A stretch of 64,000 bases of DNA from UMGS1696 sp964463375 (GCA_964463375.1 CAYXBQ010000001.1:186001-250000), one strand, 5' to 3'; shown: positions 9,427 to 17,960, counted from the stretch's first letter. Notes: generated from the letters alone by a model not told the origin. Numbers and translations: made by a program.

Positions 9427-11049
9427 TCAATCCTGTAAATTGCCGTCATGGGCATAGCGACCCAAAATGGTCAGGGCCACACGCAGTCCGTCTACGGCAG
9501 CACTGACGATACCGCCTGCATATCCGGCTCCTTCGCCGCAGGGGTAGATGGTATCGTGGCCAATGGCGGTCAGGGCTTCTGTACGCAGTATACGCACGGG
9601 AGCAGAGGTACGTGTTTCCACACCGGTCATGGGCACGTTGGCGGCGGCATATCCGGGGATCTGGCGATCGAAGCGGGTCAGACCGGCGGTGAGCATGGTA
9701 TGGATGAAGGGGGGGAACAGGTCGTGGAGATCCACCGGTACCACAGCGCCGCCACGGTAGGTGGGCTGGATGGTGGTGGGCTTTGTGCCCTTGGTACCGC
9801 CTAAGAAATCGCCTACGGTCTGCATGGGTGCGTAGTAATTCCGGCCGCCCGCTGCATAGGCTTTTTGCTCCAGCTCTCGTTGGAAAGCGATGGCGCCGGC
9901 GGGGGTATTGCCGTAGTCGCCCGGCTGTACCGATACGCATACGGCTGCGTTGGCGTTGCGACCATCCCGGGCGTGGCGGCTCATACCGTTGGTGACTACG
10001 CCGCCTTCCTCACTGGCCGCTGCCACCACTTCCCCACCGGGACACATACAGAAGGTATAGCAGCCACGGTCGCCGCTTCTGTGGGAAAGCTGGTACTCAG
10101 CTCTGCCCAATGTGGGATCTCCCGCCAGCTTGCCGAACATAGCGTGGTCCAGCCAGGATTGCAGATGCTCCACACGGACACCCACGGAGAAGGGCTTGGC
10201 CTCTATAGTATAGCCGTCTGCCAGCAGCACCTGGTACAGATCCCGTGCGCTATGGCCGGTGGCTAAGATCAGGGCACCATGGGGGATCTTTTCGCCATCT
10301 GCCAGCACCACGTGGTGATCGTCGATCTTTGTCACACGGTTGTTATAGCGTACCTCTCCACCCAATGCACGGATGGCACGGTCGGCGTTTTCTACTACCT
10401 GCACCAAAATATCCGTGCCGATATGGGGCTTGGCCTTCCACTGGATCTCCGCCGGTGCGCCCAGCTCTACCAGCATATCCAGCACGCTGGCGATCATGGG
10501 GTCGTGGATACGGGTGGTCAGCTTGCCGTCGGAAAAGGTACCGGCACCGCCTGCACCAAACTGGATATTGCAGTCCGGATCCAGTTCACCGGTCTGGCGA
10601 AAATGCTCGACCTTTTTGGTTCGCTCTACCACGGTATCGCCACGCTCCAGTATCCGGGGACGCAGACCGCATTTGGCAAGCAGCAGGCCACAGAACATTC
10701 CCGCCGGGCCAAAGCCTACGATGACAGGTCTTTCCCGAAGGGGTTCTGTGCCGACTGGGATGGTCAGCTCTGCCGGGGTATAGCGTTTGATGCCACTTTT
10801 TTCCAGTGTATCCGCTGCGATACCGGACGGTTCGATCTCAGCGCAGATGGAGTACACAAAGCTGATCTTTGGCTTCTGCCGGGCATCGATGGATTTTTTG
10901 TTGACGTGCATGGCTGCCGGCTTTTGCCCCAATTCTTTGCGAAGTCTGGTAGCGGCTTCCTGCAGGGCGGCGGCATCCGGATCACTGCCCGGTCTATGGG
11001 GGATGCGGATATTTTCTATCAGTATTTTTTCGGTTTGCTTGTTGTTCAT
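9427..11049 (-). CDS. FAD-dependent dehydrogenase of the COG2509 type
   Basis: Predicted NAD(P)/FAD oxidoreductase, 540 residues. A dinucleotide-binding fold starts near residue 108 with VIVGFGPAGMFCG and the acidic end of strand 2 at LERG; a second FAD contact is the ATGHSARD segment, and the C-terminal PCGEGAGYAGGIVSAA motif is the hallmark of this uncharacterised family. The first about 100 residues form a separate small domain. The reaction is unknown. It lies 11 bp after the ybbR stop and 28 bp before the RseC-like gene, inside the same minus-strand string. Confidence 0.8.
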   Translation of the reverse strand: MNNKQTEKILIENIRIPHRPGSDPDAAALQEAATRLRKELGQKPAAMHVNKKSIDARQKPKISFVYSICAEIEPSGIAADTLEKSGIKRYTPAELTIPVGTEPLRERPVIVGFGPAGMFCGLLLAKCGLRPRILERGDTVVERTKKVEHFRQTGELDPDCNIQFGAGGAGTFSDGKLTTRIHDPMIASVLDMLVELGAPAEIQWKAKPHIGTDILVQVVENADRAIRALGGEVRYNNRVTKIDDHHVVLADGEKIPHGALILATGHSARDLYQVLLADGYTIEAKPFSVGVRVEHLQSWLDHAMFGKLAGDPTLGRAEYQLSHRSGDRGCYTFCMCPGGEVVAAASEEGGVVTNGMSRHARDGRNANAAVCVSVQPGDYGNTPAGAIAFQRELEQKAYAAGGRNYYAPMQTVGDFLGGTKGTKPTTIQPTYRGGAVVPVDLHDLFPPFIHTMLTAGLTRFDRQIPGYAAANVPMTGVETRTSAPVRILRTEALTAIGHDTIYPCGEGAGYAGGIVSAAVDGLRVALTILGRYAHDGNLQD

Positions 11050-11060
11050 GGTATGTTTCC

Positions 11061-12326
11061 TCAGTTGATCTGCACCTGTACGGAATACTCTCCGACTTCA
11101 CAGATCTCGGAGGCATCTTCTATATCGATCACGATGGTGGGGGTTTTGGTCACGATACCGATATTGTCGGCGCTGTAGCCGCTGAGATCCACCAGGGCGT
11201 ACACATCAGAAGGGCGGATCTTGGCAAGCTGTTCCAGAGGACCACGGAGTGTTACTTGCAGTTCGTCGTCCATGACGGCATACTGGATCCCATCGGCACC
11301 GGTGACCTCGATGTCGGTGACGGACAGCACCATATATTGGATGGAAGGATCTACGTCCACGTGTACCTGTACGCTGGTGATGTCGTCCTCGATCATGACA
11401 CCGTCGGCAGGTTGCAGGGTGATCGTGCGACCGTAGCTATTTTCGGTGATCTTTTTTTCATCCAGCAGGATGGGGCTCAGCAGCGTATCGGCACGCATGG
11501 CGGATTCTTCCCCCTTCACGGTCACTTCGCTGGGGGTCACGGTGATGGTGGCGTTGCTGTCGTTCAGGTAGCCGTACACGAAGGACACCTCCACCGGCAC
11601 GGTCAGGGAGCGATAGATCGGCACGTACACGTCCACCTGAGTCTCGTCGTACTGAAGGTAGGCGCTGGTCACACGGTCGTTTAGGGCATCGATGAAATAG
11701 ATGTCGCAGGTTTGGGCAAAGGATGTGGTGCGGTCGTTGAAATCGATGGCCACACGGGCGGCGGCGATGCTGTCCACGATGCTCTTGGGGCCGGAGACCT
11801 GGATGGTATCAAAGGAATACCGGACGTTGCCCAATTCGTAGCTGGCGGGCAGGTCTAAGTTCTCCACCTTTTCGGTCAGCGGGAACACACGAGTCACCGA
11901 CTCCTCGGTCACAAATGCCACCTTATTCTGGGACTTTTCGATCAGGGTCAGGCCGGAGGGCAGCTCTACGTCGATATTGACGTTTGTCTTGCCGGGGGAG
12001 GAGATCCCACTGACATCGGCTGTGGCCACGATCTGGTCTTCCTCCAGCTTCAGGACGATGCTGCGTTTGCCCGCCACGGTCACGTCGATGGTACCGGCTT
12101 CTGTGGAGTTGTAGATGGACAGGCCGTGGTCTCTTTTCAGGTCCTCCATGCCCACCACCTGCACCGGGATCTCATAAAAGGTCTCCTGGAATTCCGGGCT
12201 GACCACGATCATCACGTACAGCCACAGCAGAAAAGCAGCGAACACGCACAGCAGCTTGACGATCCAGTTATGGCTACCCTGTCCGTCTGTGCCTGCGGCA
12301 GGATTCTTTCTTGGATTTTCATTCAT
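11061..12326 (-). CDS. cdaR: YbbR-domain protein, CdaA regulator CdaR-like
   Basis: Single-pass membrane protein of 421 residues: short polar N-terminus, one hydrophobic segment around residues 22-45, then an extracytoplasmic part made of repeated YbbR domains of about 80 residues each. In Bacillus and Listeria the YbbR protein CdaR binds and modulates the diadenylate cyclase CdaA. Its ATG overlaps the cdaA stop by 4 bases, so the partners are translationally coupled. The symbol rests on this context and domain type. Confidence 0.88.
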   Translation of the reverse strand: MNENPRKNPAAGTDGQGSHNWIVKLLCVFAAFLLWLYVMIVVSPEFQETFYEIPVQVVGMEDLKRDHGLSIYNSTEAGTIDVTVAGKRSIVLKLEEDQIVATADVSGISSPGKTNVNIDVELPSGLTLIEKSQNKVAFVTEESVTRVFPLTEKVENLDLPASYELGNVRYSFDTIQVSGPKSIVDSIAAARVAIDFNDRTTSFAQTCDIYFIDALNDRVTSAYLQYDETQVDVYVPIYRSLTVPVEVSFVYGYLNDSNATITVTPSEVTVKGEESAMRADTLLSPILLDEKKITENSYGRTITLQPADGVMIEDDITSVQVHVDVDPSIQYMVLSVTDIEVTGADGIQYAVMDDELQVTLRGPLEQLAKIRPSDVYALVDLSGYSADNIGIVTKTPTIVIDIEDASEICEVGEYSVQVQIN

Positions 12327-13261
12327 GCTTTCTTATCCCCGTTCTCCTGTTTTGTTACCTTACTTTGCTTCTTGGCTTTGGCATCGGTATGTTGTCCGGG
12401 CAGCTTCAGGCGTTTCAGAGTACGCCGGGCTACGGACACGGGCATATTTTCTCCCTCGGGCATCAGGTAGCCCATCAGTGCTTTTTTCAAGGACTGGCGG
12501 TCGTAGCCTCTGGTCAGCTTGCCCTCACAGGCGATGGAGATGGTGCCGGTCTCCTCGGACACGATCACCACCACGGCATCGCTGTTTTCGCTCATACCGA
12601 TCCCTGCTCTGTGGCGGGTACCCAGATCCTTGATGATGTCCGGATTCTCCGACAGGGGGAGCAGGCAGCCCGCAGCGTGCAGACGGTTTTTGCGGATGAT
12701 CATAGCACCGTCGTGCAGGGGGGCTTTGTTGAAGAATATATTTTTGATCAGAAAGCTTTCCGGATCCGCATTGATGATGGTGCCGGTCATTTCCTGGTCG
12801 CCCAGTCTTGTGTCCCGTTCGAAGACCATCAGTGCGCCGGTCTTGGAGTCGCTCATGTCCTGGGCTGCCTCTGCCACTTCCTCGATCATGTGCAGTGTTT
12901 CCGAATTGTCCTTGGTCTCGCCGATGCTGCGGAAGCCCTTCAGGGACTGGCCGCCCATTTTTTCCAGCATGGAACGTAGCTCCGGCTGGAACAGGACCAC
13001 AAGCAGTAATAGCCCCGTCTGGAAGATATTTTGCAGCAGGTACTGCATAACGCTCATGTGGAAAATATCTGTCAGGATCTGGGCGGTAAAGAGCAGGATG
13101 ACACCCAATGCCAGCTTGCCCGCTCGTCTGTCCCGGACGAAGATATACAGGTAATACAGCAGTATCGATACACAGGTGATGTCCACTATATCACTTATCG
13201 AAATATTCAATATGTTTTGCAGGATGCTATCCCATCCCTGTCCCAATCCTTCCAGATTCAT
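12323..13261 (-). CDS. cdaA: Membrane diadenylate cyclase CdaA (c-di-AMP synthase)
   Basis: Makes c-di-AMP from two ATP. 312 residues: three N-terminal membrane helices (about 21-95), a linker helix, then the DAC domain with the catalytic DGA at 184-186 and RHR at 216-218. An in-frame extension upstream to 13501 is rejected because the ATG at 13259-13261 has AGAGGTG 6-7 bases before it and begins the normal CdaA N-terminus. The tail after the DAC domain is about 40 residues longer than in B. subtilis CdaA. Promoter 13331-13359 serves it and probably the genes downstream. Confidence 0.93.
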   Translation of the reverse strand: MNLEGLGQGWDSILQNILNISISDIVDITCVSILLYYLYIFVRDRRAGKLALGVILLFTAQILTDIFHMSVMQYLLQNIFQTGLLLLVVLFQPELRSMLEKMGGQSLKGFRSIGETKDNSETLHMIEEVAEAAQDMSDSKTGALMVFERDTRLGDQEMTGTIINADPESFLIKNIFFNKAPLHDGAMIIRKNRLHAAGCLLPLSENPDIIKDLGTRHRAGIGMSENSDAVVVIVSEETGTISIACEGKLTRGYDRQSLKKALMGYLMPEGENMPVSVARRTLKRLKLPGQHTDAKAKKQSKVTKQENGDKKA

Positions 13262-13330
13262 AGGCACCTCTGTCGGCCGTGGAGCACGGTTTTCCTTTCT
13301 GCGTTCTGCGTTTTCAAGACACTTATTCAT

Positions 13331-13359
13331 ATTATAGCATATCCCTATGGATTTTTCAA
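13331..13359 (-). promoter_or_regulatory. Vegetative promoter for the cdaA operon
   Basis: On the minus strand the sequence reads TTGAAA, 17 bases, TATAAT, with an extended -10 (TGC before TATAAT). The -10 is 70 bases upstream of the cdaA start. It is the only convincing promoter upstream of the ten colinear minus-strand genes at the left of the window. Confidence 0.65.
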
Positions 13360-13494
13360 ATGTTTTTGCCGGTTTATCGGAAATATTTCTGCATTTTTCA
13401 GATTTTTTCTGCATTTTTTTCGATTTTTTTCCAGACTTATCAAAAAAATCGGAAAAATTCCGCAAGATTTTTACAGGGAACTGCCATTTTCCTC
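13360..13494. other. AT-rich intergenic segment with poly-T runs and a short imperfect direct repeat
   Basis: Between the divergent cdaA and P-loop/kor promoters lies an AT-rich stretch with several T runs of 5-7 bases and two copies of TTTCTGCATTTTT about 20 bases apart. No gene with family support is seen; the long in-frame extension of cdaA through it would be lysine-rich and is considered noncoding. Confidence 0.4.
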
Positions 13495-13523
13495 TTTTCA
13501 TTTTCCGCCAAATGTGGTATACT
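13495..13523 (+). promoter_or_regulatory. Promoter for the P-loop ATPase / 2-oxoacid oxidoreductase operon
   Basis: TTTTCA, 17 bases, TATACT with the extended -10 TGG directly before it. The -10 is about 90 bases upstream of the TTG start at 13613. The -35 is weak, and the extended -10 probably compensates. Confidence 0.5.
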
Positions 13524-13612
13524 ATATGGTAGTTTCAACGATCCGTTCTCCTTTACGCGACTATTTTCTCTCGTGGCAGGAGAACAGGTGAAACAGAATG
13601 AGGTGAAAAAAC

Positions 13613-14317
13613 TTGCTTTATACCGGTACCGGCAGCAGGCTGAATATCGTCTGCGGACATTATGGCAGCGGCAAGACCAATGTGGCGGTCAATCTGGCGC
13701 TGGATGCCAAAAGGAGAGATCCGGCGGCGGAAGTGGCTGTGGCAGATATTGACATTGTGAATCCCTACTTTCGGACAGCCGATGCGGCAGACAGACTCCG
13801 ACGTGCCGGCGTGATCCCGCTGATCCCGGAGTTTGCCAACTCCAACGTGGACATTCCTTCCCTGCCCCACCAGCTCTTTCGGATGTTTGAGCCTGGTGCG
13901 GAAAATCGGATCTCCTACATCGATGTGGGGGGAGACGATGGTTCTGTGGCGCTGGGGATGTACAAAGAGCCTATCGAGCGGGCCGGCTACAGTATGCTGT
14001 ATGTGATCAGCATGTATCGTCCGTTGACGGCAGATCCGGCGGAGGCTGCGCTGCTGCTGAAGGACATCGAGGCGGCATCCCGGCTGCGTGCTACGGCGGT
14101 GGTCAACAACAGCTCTATTGGGTTGGAGACCACGGCAGCGGATATTTTGGATTCTGTAGAATGGGCGCACGCTTGTGCCGAGGCCTGTGGGCTGCCGCTG
14201 GCGTTCCATGCCTATTATGCAGAGCTGAATCCCACCCTGCCCCAGCTGTTTGCGGAAAAGGGATGGGATGCGGAGATGCTTCTGCCCATGGAAAACGTGA
14301 CGAAGAAGCTGTTTTGA
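13613..14317 (+). CDS. ParA/CobQ-type P-loop ATPase linked to the 2-oxoacid oxidoreductase
   Basis: Cytoplasmic nucleotide-binding protein, 234 residues, with a P-loop near residue 14 (CGHYGSGKTN), a switch-like DIDIVNPYFR and DVGGDD, the Walker B region. It uses a TTG start with AGGTGA 6 bases upstream; the in-frame ATG five codons earlier is followed at once by TGA and cannot be used. It precedes the ferredoxin-type subunit by about 60 bp. Similar MinD/ParA-like ATPases are found next to kor/vor operons in Clostridia. A role in iron-sulfur or cofactor loading of the oxidoreductase is inference only. Confidence 0.75.
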   Translation: MLYTGTGSRLNIVCGHYGSGKTNVAVNLALDAKRRDPAAEVAVADIDIVNPYFRTADAADRLRRAGVIPLIPEFANSNVDIPSLPHQLFRMFEPGAENRISYIDVGGDDGSVALGMYKEPIERAGYSMLYVISMYRPLTADPAEAALLLKDIEAASRLRATAVVNNSSIGLETTAADILDSVEWAHACAEACGLPLAFHAYYAELNPTLPQLFAEKGWDAEMLLPMENVTKKLF

Positions 14318-14375
14318 ACCCTGTTAAATCTACCGGTATGTCGCCCTGCGGCCTATCGGGTTCATGGAGGATAAG

Positions 14376-14588
14376 ATGAATAAAGTTACATTTGTCACCG
14401 ATCGGTGCAAGGGATGTGGACTGTGCATCACGGCCTGTCCGAAAAAGATCCTGGAGCTGGATGGGAGCACACTGAACGCCAAGGGCTATCACCCGGCTAA
14501 GATGGTGGATCAGGCGAAATGTATTGCCTGTGCCATGTGCGCCATGATGTGTCCCGACTGCGTGATCAAGGTTGAAAAAGCAGACTAA
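14376..14588 (+). CDS. 2-oxoacid:ferredoxin oxidoreductase, 4Fe-4S delta subunit
   Basis: Seventy-residue ferredoxin-like subunit with two complete CxxCxxCxxxCP clusters (CKGCGLCITACP and CIACAMCAMMCP), which carry electrons from the TPP site to ferredoxin. The start at 14376 is decided by GGAGG at 14366-14370; the ATG four codons earlier overlaps that site. First of four consecutive subunit genes (delta, alpha, beta, gamma), the order of korDABC/vor operons. Its end overlaps an in-frame extension of the next gene, but the likely alpha start lies 19 bp downstream. Confidence 0.9.
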   Translation: MNKVTFVTDRCKGCGLCITACPKKILELDGSTLNAKGYHPAKMVDQAKCIACAMCAMMCPDCVIKVEKAD

Positions 14589-14607
14589 GATAGGAGTTTA
14601 CAAAGAA

Positions 14608-15669
14608 ATGGCTAAGAAAGTTTTGATGAAGGGGAACGAAGCCATTGCAGAAGCCGCCATTGCCTCCGGTTGTCTGTACTACTTCGGCTATCCCATCACT
14701 CCCCAAACGGAGATCGCAGAATACATGGCAAAGCGGATGCCCAAGGTGGGTGGCCTTTGCTTGCAGGCAGAAAGTGAAGTGGCTGCCATCAACATGACCA
14801 TGGGGGCCGCTTCCGGTGGTACACGGGTCATGACCTCCTCCTCTTCCCCCGGAGTTGCCCTGAAGAGTGAAGGGATCTCTTACATTGCCGGGTGCGACCT
14901 GCCCTGTCTGATCGTGAACGTACAGAGAGGTGGTCCGGGTCTGGGTGGTATCCAGCCTTCGCAGTCTGACTATTATCAGGCTACTCGTGGTGTTGGTCAC
15001 GGGGATCTGCGGCTGCTGGTGCTGGCTCCTTCCTCTGTGCAGGAAATGGCTTCTCTCACCGCACAGGCCTTTGATCTGGCCGACATTTACCGGATGCCCG
15101 CTATGCTGCTGGCCGACGGTGCGCTGGGACAGATGATGGAGCCGGTTGACTTCTCTGCCTTCCCGAAGCGGGAGATCCCGGAGAAGACCTGGGCTGCCAA
15201 CGGCCACGGAAACATGAGAGAACACAACATCGTGAACTCCCTGTACATCGATCCCCAGGTGCTGGAGGATTCCGTAAAGGCTCGTTACGAACGGTATGCA
15301 CAGGTAGAAGCTAATGAAGTGCAGTACGAAGAATACATGACCGAGGACGCAGACGTGGTGCTGGTGGCCTTTGGGATCACGGCTCGTATCTGCAAGAGTG
15401 CGGTCAATGCGGCAAGAGCGGCCGGGATCAAGGCGGGTCTGCTCCGTCCCATCACCCTGTGGCCCTTCCCGAAGGCTGCTATCTCCGCTGTGGCTGACCA
15501 TGCCAAGGCACTGCTGTCCGTGGAAATGTCCATGGGGCAGATGGTGGATGATGTTCGTCTGGCTGTCAATGGTAAGAAGCCTGTATACTTCTATGGTCGT
15601 ACCGGTGGTATGATCCCCTCTGTGGAGGAAGTGGAAGCTGAGATCGCCAAGCTGGCGGCTGCGCTGTGA
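14608..15669 (+). CDS. 2-oxoacid:ferredoxin oxidoreductase, alpha subunit
   Basis: Pyrimidine-binding (domain I) and transketolase C-terminal (domain II) subunit, 353 residues. The N-terminus MKGNEAIAEAAIASG..YFGYPITPQTEI is diagnostic of KorA/VorB alpha subunits, and a QAESEVAAINMTMGAA helix follows. The start at 14608 (MAKKVLMKGNEA) fits the family; the upstream in-frame ATG lies inside the ferredoxin gene. The substrate could be 2-oxoglutarate or branched-chain 2-oxoacids; the short four-subunit form does not settle which, so no symbol is given. Confidence 0.92.
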   Translation: MAKKVLMKGNEAIAEAAIASGCLYYFGYPITPQTEIAEYMAKRMPKVGGLCLQAESEVAAINMTMGAASGGTRVMTSSSSPGVALKSEGISYIAGCDLPCLIVNVQRGGPGLGGIQPSQSDYYQATRGVGHGDLRLLVLAPSSVQEMASLTAQAFDLADIYRMPAMLLADGALGQMMEPVDFSAFPKREIPEKTWAANGHGNMREHNIVNSLYIDPQVLEDSVKARYERYAQVEANEVQYEEYMTEDADVVLVAFGITARICKSAVNAARAAGIKAGLLRPITLWPFPKAAISAVADHAKALLSVEMSMGQMVDDVRLAVNGKKPVYFYGRTGGMIPSVEEVEAEIAKLAAAL

Positions 15670-15714
15670 GACGGCGAAGACGAATCCCGATAATTTGAGT
15701 GAGGTATATCCGAT

Positions 15715-16470
15715 ATGAAAACTGTATTTGACAGACCCCATGCACTGTGTGATGTGCCGCTGCACTACTGCCCCGGCTGCACCCATGGGATCGTACATCG
15801 TCTGGTGGCGGAAGTGATCGACGAGCTGGGCGTGGAAGGCCAGACTGTTGGCGTGGCTCCCGTTGGTTGTTCCGTTTTTGCCTATAATTATTTCAACTGT
15901 GATATGGTACAGGCTGCCCATGGTCGTGCGCCGGCTGTGGCTACCGGTCTGAAGCGCACCCATCCGGACAGCACTGTTTTCACCTACCAGGGTGACGGGG
16001 ACCTGGCTGCCATTGGTACCGCCGAGACGGTACACGCCGCTACCCGTGGGGAAAACATCACCATCATCTTCATCAACAATGCCATTTACGGTATGACCGG
16101 TGGACAGATGGCGCCGACTACCCTGCCGGGTCAGGTGACGACGACCTCTCCCTACGGCCGTGACCGGAAGATCCAGGGGAACCCCATCCGGGTATGTGAG
16201 ATGCTGTCTACGCTGGACGGTGTGGCACTGGCTACCCGTGTTTCCGTAGACACGCCCAAGGCTGTCATCAATGCCAAGAAGGCCATCAAGAAGGCATTCG
16301 AATACCAGCAGGCCGGCAAGGGCTTCACAATTGTAGAAGTGCTGTCCACCTGTCCCACCAACTGGGGTATGTCTCCGGTGGATGCGTTGCAGTGGCTGCG
16401 GGACAACATGATCCCCTACTATCCGCTGGGCACCTACAAGGACATTGCAGAACAGGAGGCAAATGTATGA
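15715..16470 (+). CDS. 2-oxoacid:ferredoxin oxidoreductase, beta (TPP-binding) subunit
   Basis: Thiamine-pyrophosphate subunit, 251 residues. It shows YCPGCTHGI near the N-terminus, the TPP-binding GDGD motif (YQGDGDLAAIG) followed by the NNxxYGMTGGQ loop, and TTTxPYGRDR, all typical of KorB/VorA. It reduces ferredoxin while decarboxylating a 2-oxoacid to its acyl-CoA, or works in reverse. GAGTGAGG sits upstream of the ATG. It overlaps the gamma gene by 4 bases (ATGA), so the two are coupled. Confidence 0.93.
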   Translation: MKTVFDRPHALCDVPLHYCPGCTHGIVHRLVAEVIDELGVEGQTVGVAPVGCSVFAYNYFNCDMVQAAHGRAPAVATGLKRTHPDSTVFTYQGDGDLAAIGTAETVHAATRGENITIIFINNAIYGMTGGQMAPTTLPGQVTTTSPYGRDRKIQGNPIRVCEMLSTLDGVALATRVSVDTPKAVINAKKAIKKAFEYQQAGKGFTIVEVLSTCPTNWGMSPVDALQWLRDNMIPYYPLGTYKDIAEQEANV

Positions 16471-16997
16471 CACTGACCATGATCTTCGCTGGCTCCGGCG
16501 GCCAGGGCATTCAGTTCTCCGGAAAGCAGATGGCAAAGACGGGGATGTATGCTGGGTACAACGTGACCTTCCTGCCTTCCTACGGTCCGGAAATGCGTGG
16601 CGGTACCTCCAACTGCACCGTAGTCATCTCTGACACCGAGATCGGTTCTCCCAGCGTATCCTCGCCGGATGTGGCTGTGGTGATGAACAAACCTTCCTTT
16701 GAAAAGTTCGCACCCAAGGTAAAGGCTGGCGGCAAGCTGTTTGTGGACGAGACGCTGGTAGATCTCACCACCGACCGCACCGACATTGAAGTGATCCGCA
16801 TTCCCGCCACCGGTCTGGCTGAAGAAAACGGGCTGGGCGGCTTTGCCAATGTGATCCTGATGGGCAAGATCATCAAGGACACGGGGCTGTTCGAGTATGA
16901 TTCCTTTGTGGATTATCTGGTGGGCAGCATTCCCCCGGCGAAGGAAGCACTGATCGCAAAGAACAAAAAGGCACTGGAACTGGGCTACAACGCATAA
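16467..16997 (+). CDS. 2-oxoacid:ferredoxin oxidoreductase, gamma subunit
   Basis: CoA-binding gamma subunit, 176 residues, with the family signature GSGGQGIQFSGKQMAK at the N-terminus and the PSYGPEMRGGTSNC segment near residue 35. The start at 16467 is preferred over an in-frame ATG inside korB because it gives the standard N-terminus and a 4-base overlap with the beta gene. Last gene of the operon; a rho-independent terminator follows at 17012-17062. Confidence 0.92.
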   Translation: MTLTMIFAGSGGQGIQFSGKQMAKTGMYAGYNVTFLPSYGPEMRGGTSNCTVVISDTEIGSPSVSSPDVAVVMNKPSFEKFAPKVKAGGKLFVDETLVDLTTDRTDIEVIRIPATGLAEENGLGGFANVILMGKIIKDTGLFEYDSFVDYLVGSIPPAKEALIAKNKKALELGYNA

Positions 16998-17011
16998 GTC
17001 TCTAACGACAC

Positions 17012-17062
17012 AACAGGCACAGCCTATGGGTATTTTTCCCGGACGGCTGCGCCTGTTTTTTT
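17012..17062 (+). terminator. Terminator of the 2-oxoacid oxidoreductase operon
   Basis: A 13-bp stem (AACAGGCACAGCC at 17012-17024 with GGCTGCGCCTGTT at 17045-17057, one G-T pair) is followed by a run of T. The T run overlaps the stop codon region of the convergent sigG gene. It lacks a T run on the opposite strand, so it serves the plus strand only. Confidence 0.8.
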
Positions 17063-17837
17063 ACATTTCTTTGCGGATGCGCTCGAATGCACCCTTTTCC
17101 AGGCGGGACACCTGGGCTTGGGATATGCCGATCTCCCGGGCGATCTCCATTTGGGTCTTGCCTTTGTAGAAGCGCATTTGGATGATCTTTTGCTCCCGTT
17201 CGCCCAGATGTGCGATGGCCTCCTGCAAGGCGATGTCCTCCAGCCACAGCTCGTCGCTGCAATTTTCGTCGGCGATCTGGTCCATGACGAAGATGGAGTC
17301 GCTGCCGTCGTTGTACACCGTTTCGTACAAGGAGACCGGCTCGGTGATGGCTTCCAGAGCGTGGGCAACATCTTCCCGTTTCTCCCGGATGGCGGCGGCG
17401 ATCTGGTCTAAGGTGGGTTCGGTATCCATGGTGCCGGAGAGCTGCTCCTTGGCTTGCAGAGCACGGTAGGCCATATCTCGGACGGAGCGGCTGACTCGAA
17501 TGCTGTTGTTGTCGCGGAGATACCGCTTGATCTCGCCGATGATGAGAGGACAGGCGTAGGTGGACAGCTCCACATCGTAGGTCTCGCTATCGAAGTTGTC
17601 GATGGCTTTGATCAGGCCGATGCAGCCCACCTGAAACAGGTCGTCCAGGTTTTCCCGCCGGTTGGTGAAGCGTTGGACAATGCTCAGCACCAGCCGCAGG
17701 TTTCCGTCGATCAGTCGTTCTCTGGCAATTGTGTCGCCCTCCCGCATACGATGGAGCAATGCTTTTTTCTCCTGCGAGGTCAATGTAGGCAGCTTGGCCG
17801 TGTTGACACCGCAGATCTCAACTTTGTTATAATACAT
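17061..17837 (-). CDS. sigG: Late forespore sigma factor SigG
   Basis: RNA polymerase sigma factor of the SigF/SigG branch, 258 residues. The N-terminus NKVEICGVNTAKLPTL is the strongly conserved SigG-specific leader; region 2 (DDLFQVGCIGLIKAIDNFD, then GEIKRYLRDNN) and region 4 (KTQMEIAREIGISQAQVSRLEK) are complete. It directs late forespore gene expression and shows that the organism is a spore former. A sigma-F-type promoter precedes it. Unlike many Bacillota it is not next to sigE or spoIIGA here; it stands alone between a metabolic operon and a sugar cluster. Confidence 0.96.
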   Translation of the reverse strand: MYYNKVEICGVNTAKLPTLTSQEKKALLHRMREGDTIARERLIDGNLRLVLSIVQRFTNRRENLDDLFQVGCIGLIKAIDNFDSETYDVELSTYACPLIIGEIKRYLRDNNSIRVSRSVRDMAYRALQAKEQLSGTMDTEPTLDQIAAAIREKREDVAHALEAITEPVSLYETVYNDGSDSIFVMDQIADENCSDELWLEDIALQEAIAHLGEREQKIIQMRFYKGKTQMEIAREIGISQAQVSRLEKGAFERIRKEM

Positions 17838-17872
17838 GCGAACCCTTTCCCGTTTATGGTTTTCCTCACCTG

Positions 17873-17903
17873 CAGTATTGCCAGCGGGGCGGGTGGGTTA
17901 TGC
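17873..17903 (-). promoter_or_regulatory. Sigma-F-type promoter of sigG
   Basis: On the minus strand: GCATA, 16 bases, GGCAATACTG. This matches the published B. subtilis sigma-F consensus (GYATA, 16 bases, GGnnAnAnTR) at every specified position. The -10 element is about 36 bases from the sigG ATG. No sigma-A promoter is seen in the gap. Confidence 0.65.
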
Positions 17904-17960
17904 ATGGGAGATATTGGGGGCGGGAGGATAAAAAAGTACACATTTCGGGGTGGATTTGAG

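Noticed and set aside
13262..13501. An N-terminal extension of CdaA by 80 residues
   Set aside because: It is Lys/Asn-rich, passes through the promoter at 13331-13359, and lacks a ribosome site; the ATG at 13261 gives the normal protein.
14566..16536. A 656-codon open frame on the minus strand opposite the 2-oxoacid oxidoreductase genes
   Set aside because: A shadow of three well-supported genes; no ribosome site, no recognisable motif, and it crosses real gene boundaries.
17061..17837. SigF or SigE instead of SigG
   Set aside because: The NKVEICGVNTAKLPTL leader and the complete region 4 are characteristic of SigG; SigF lacks this leader and SigE has a different N-terminus.
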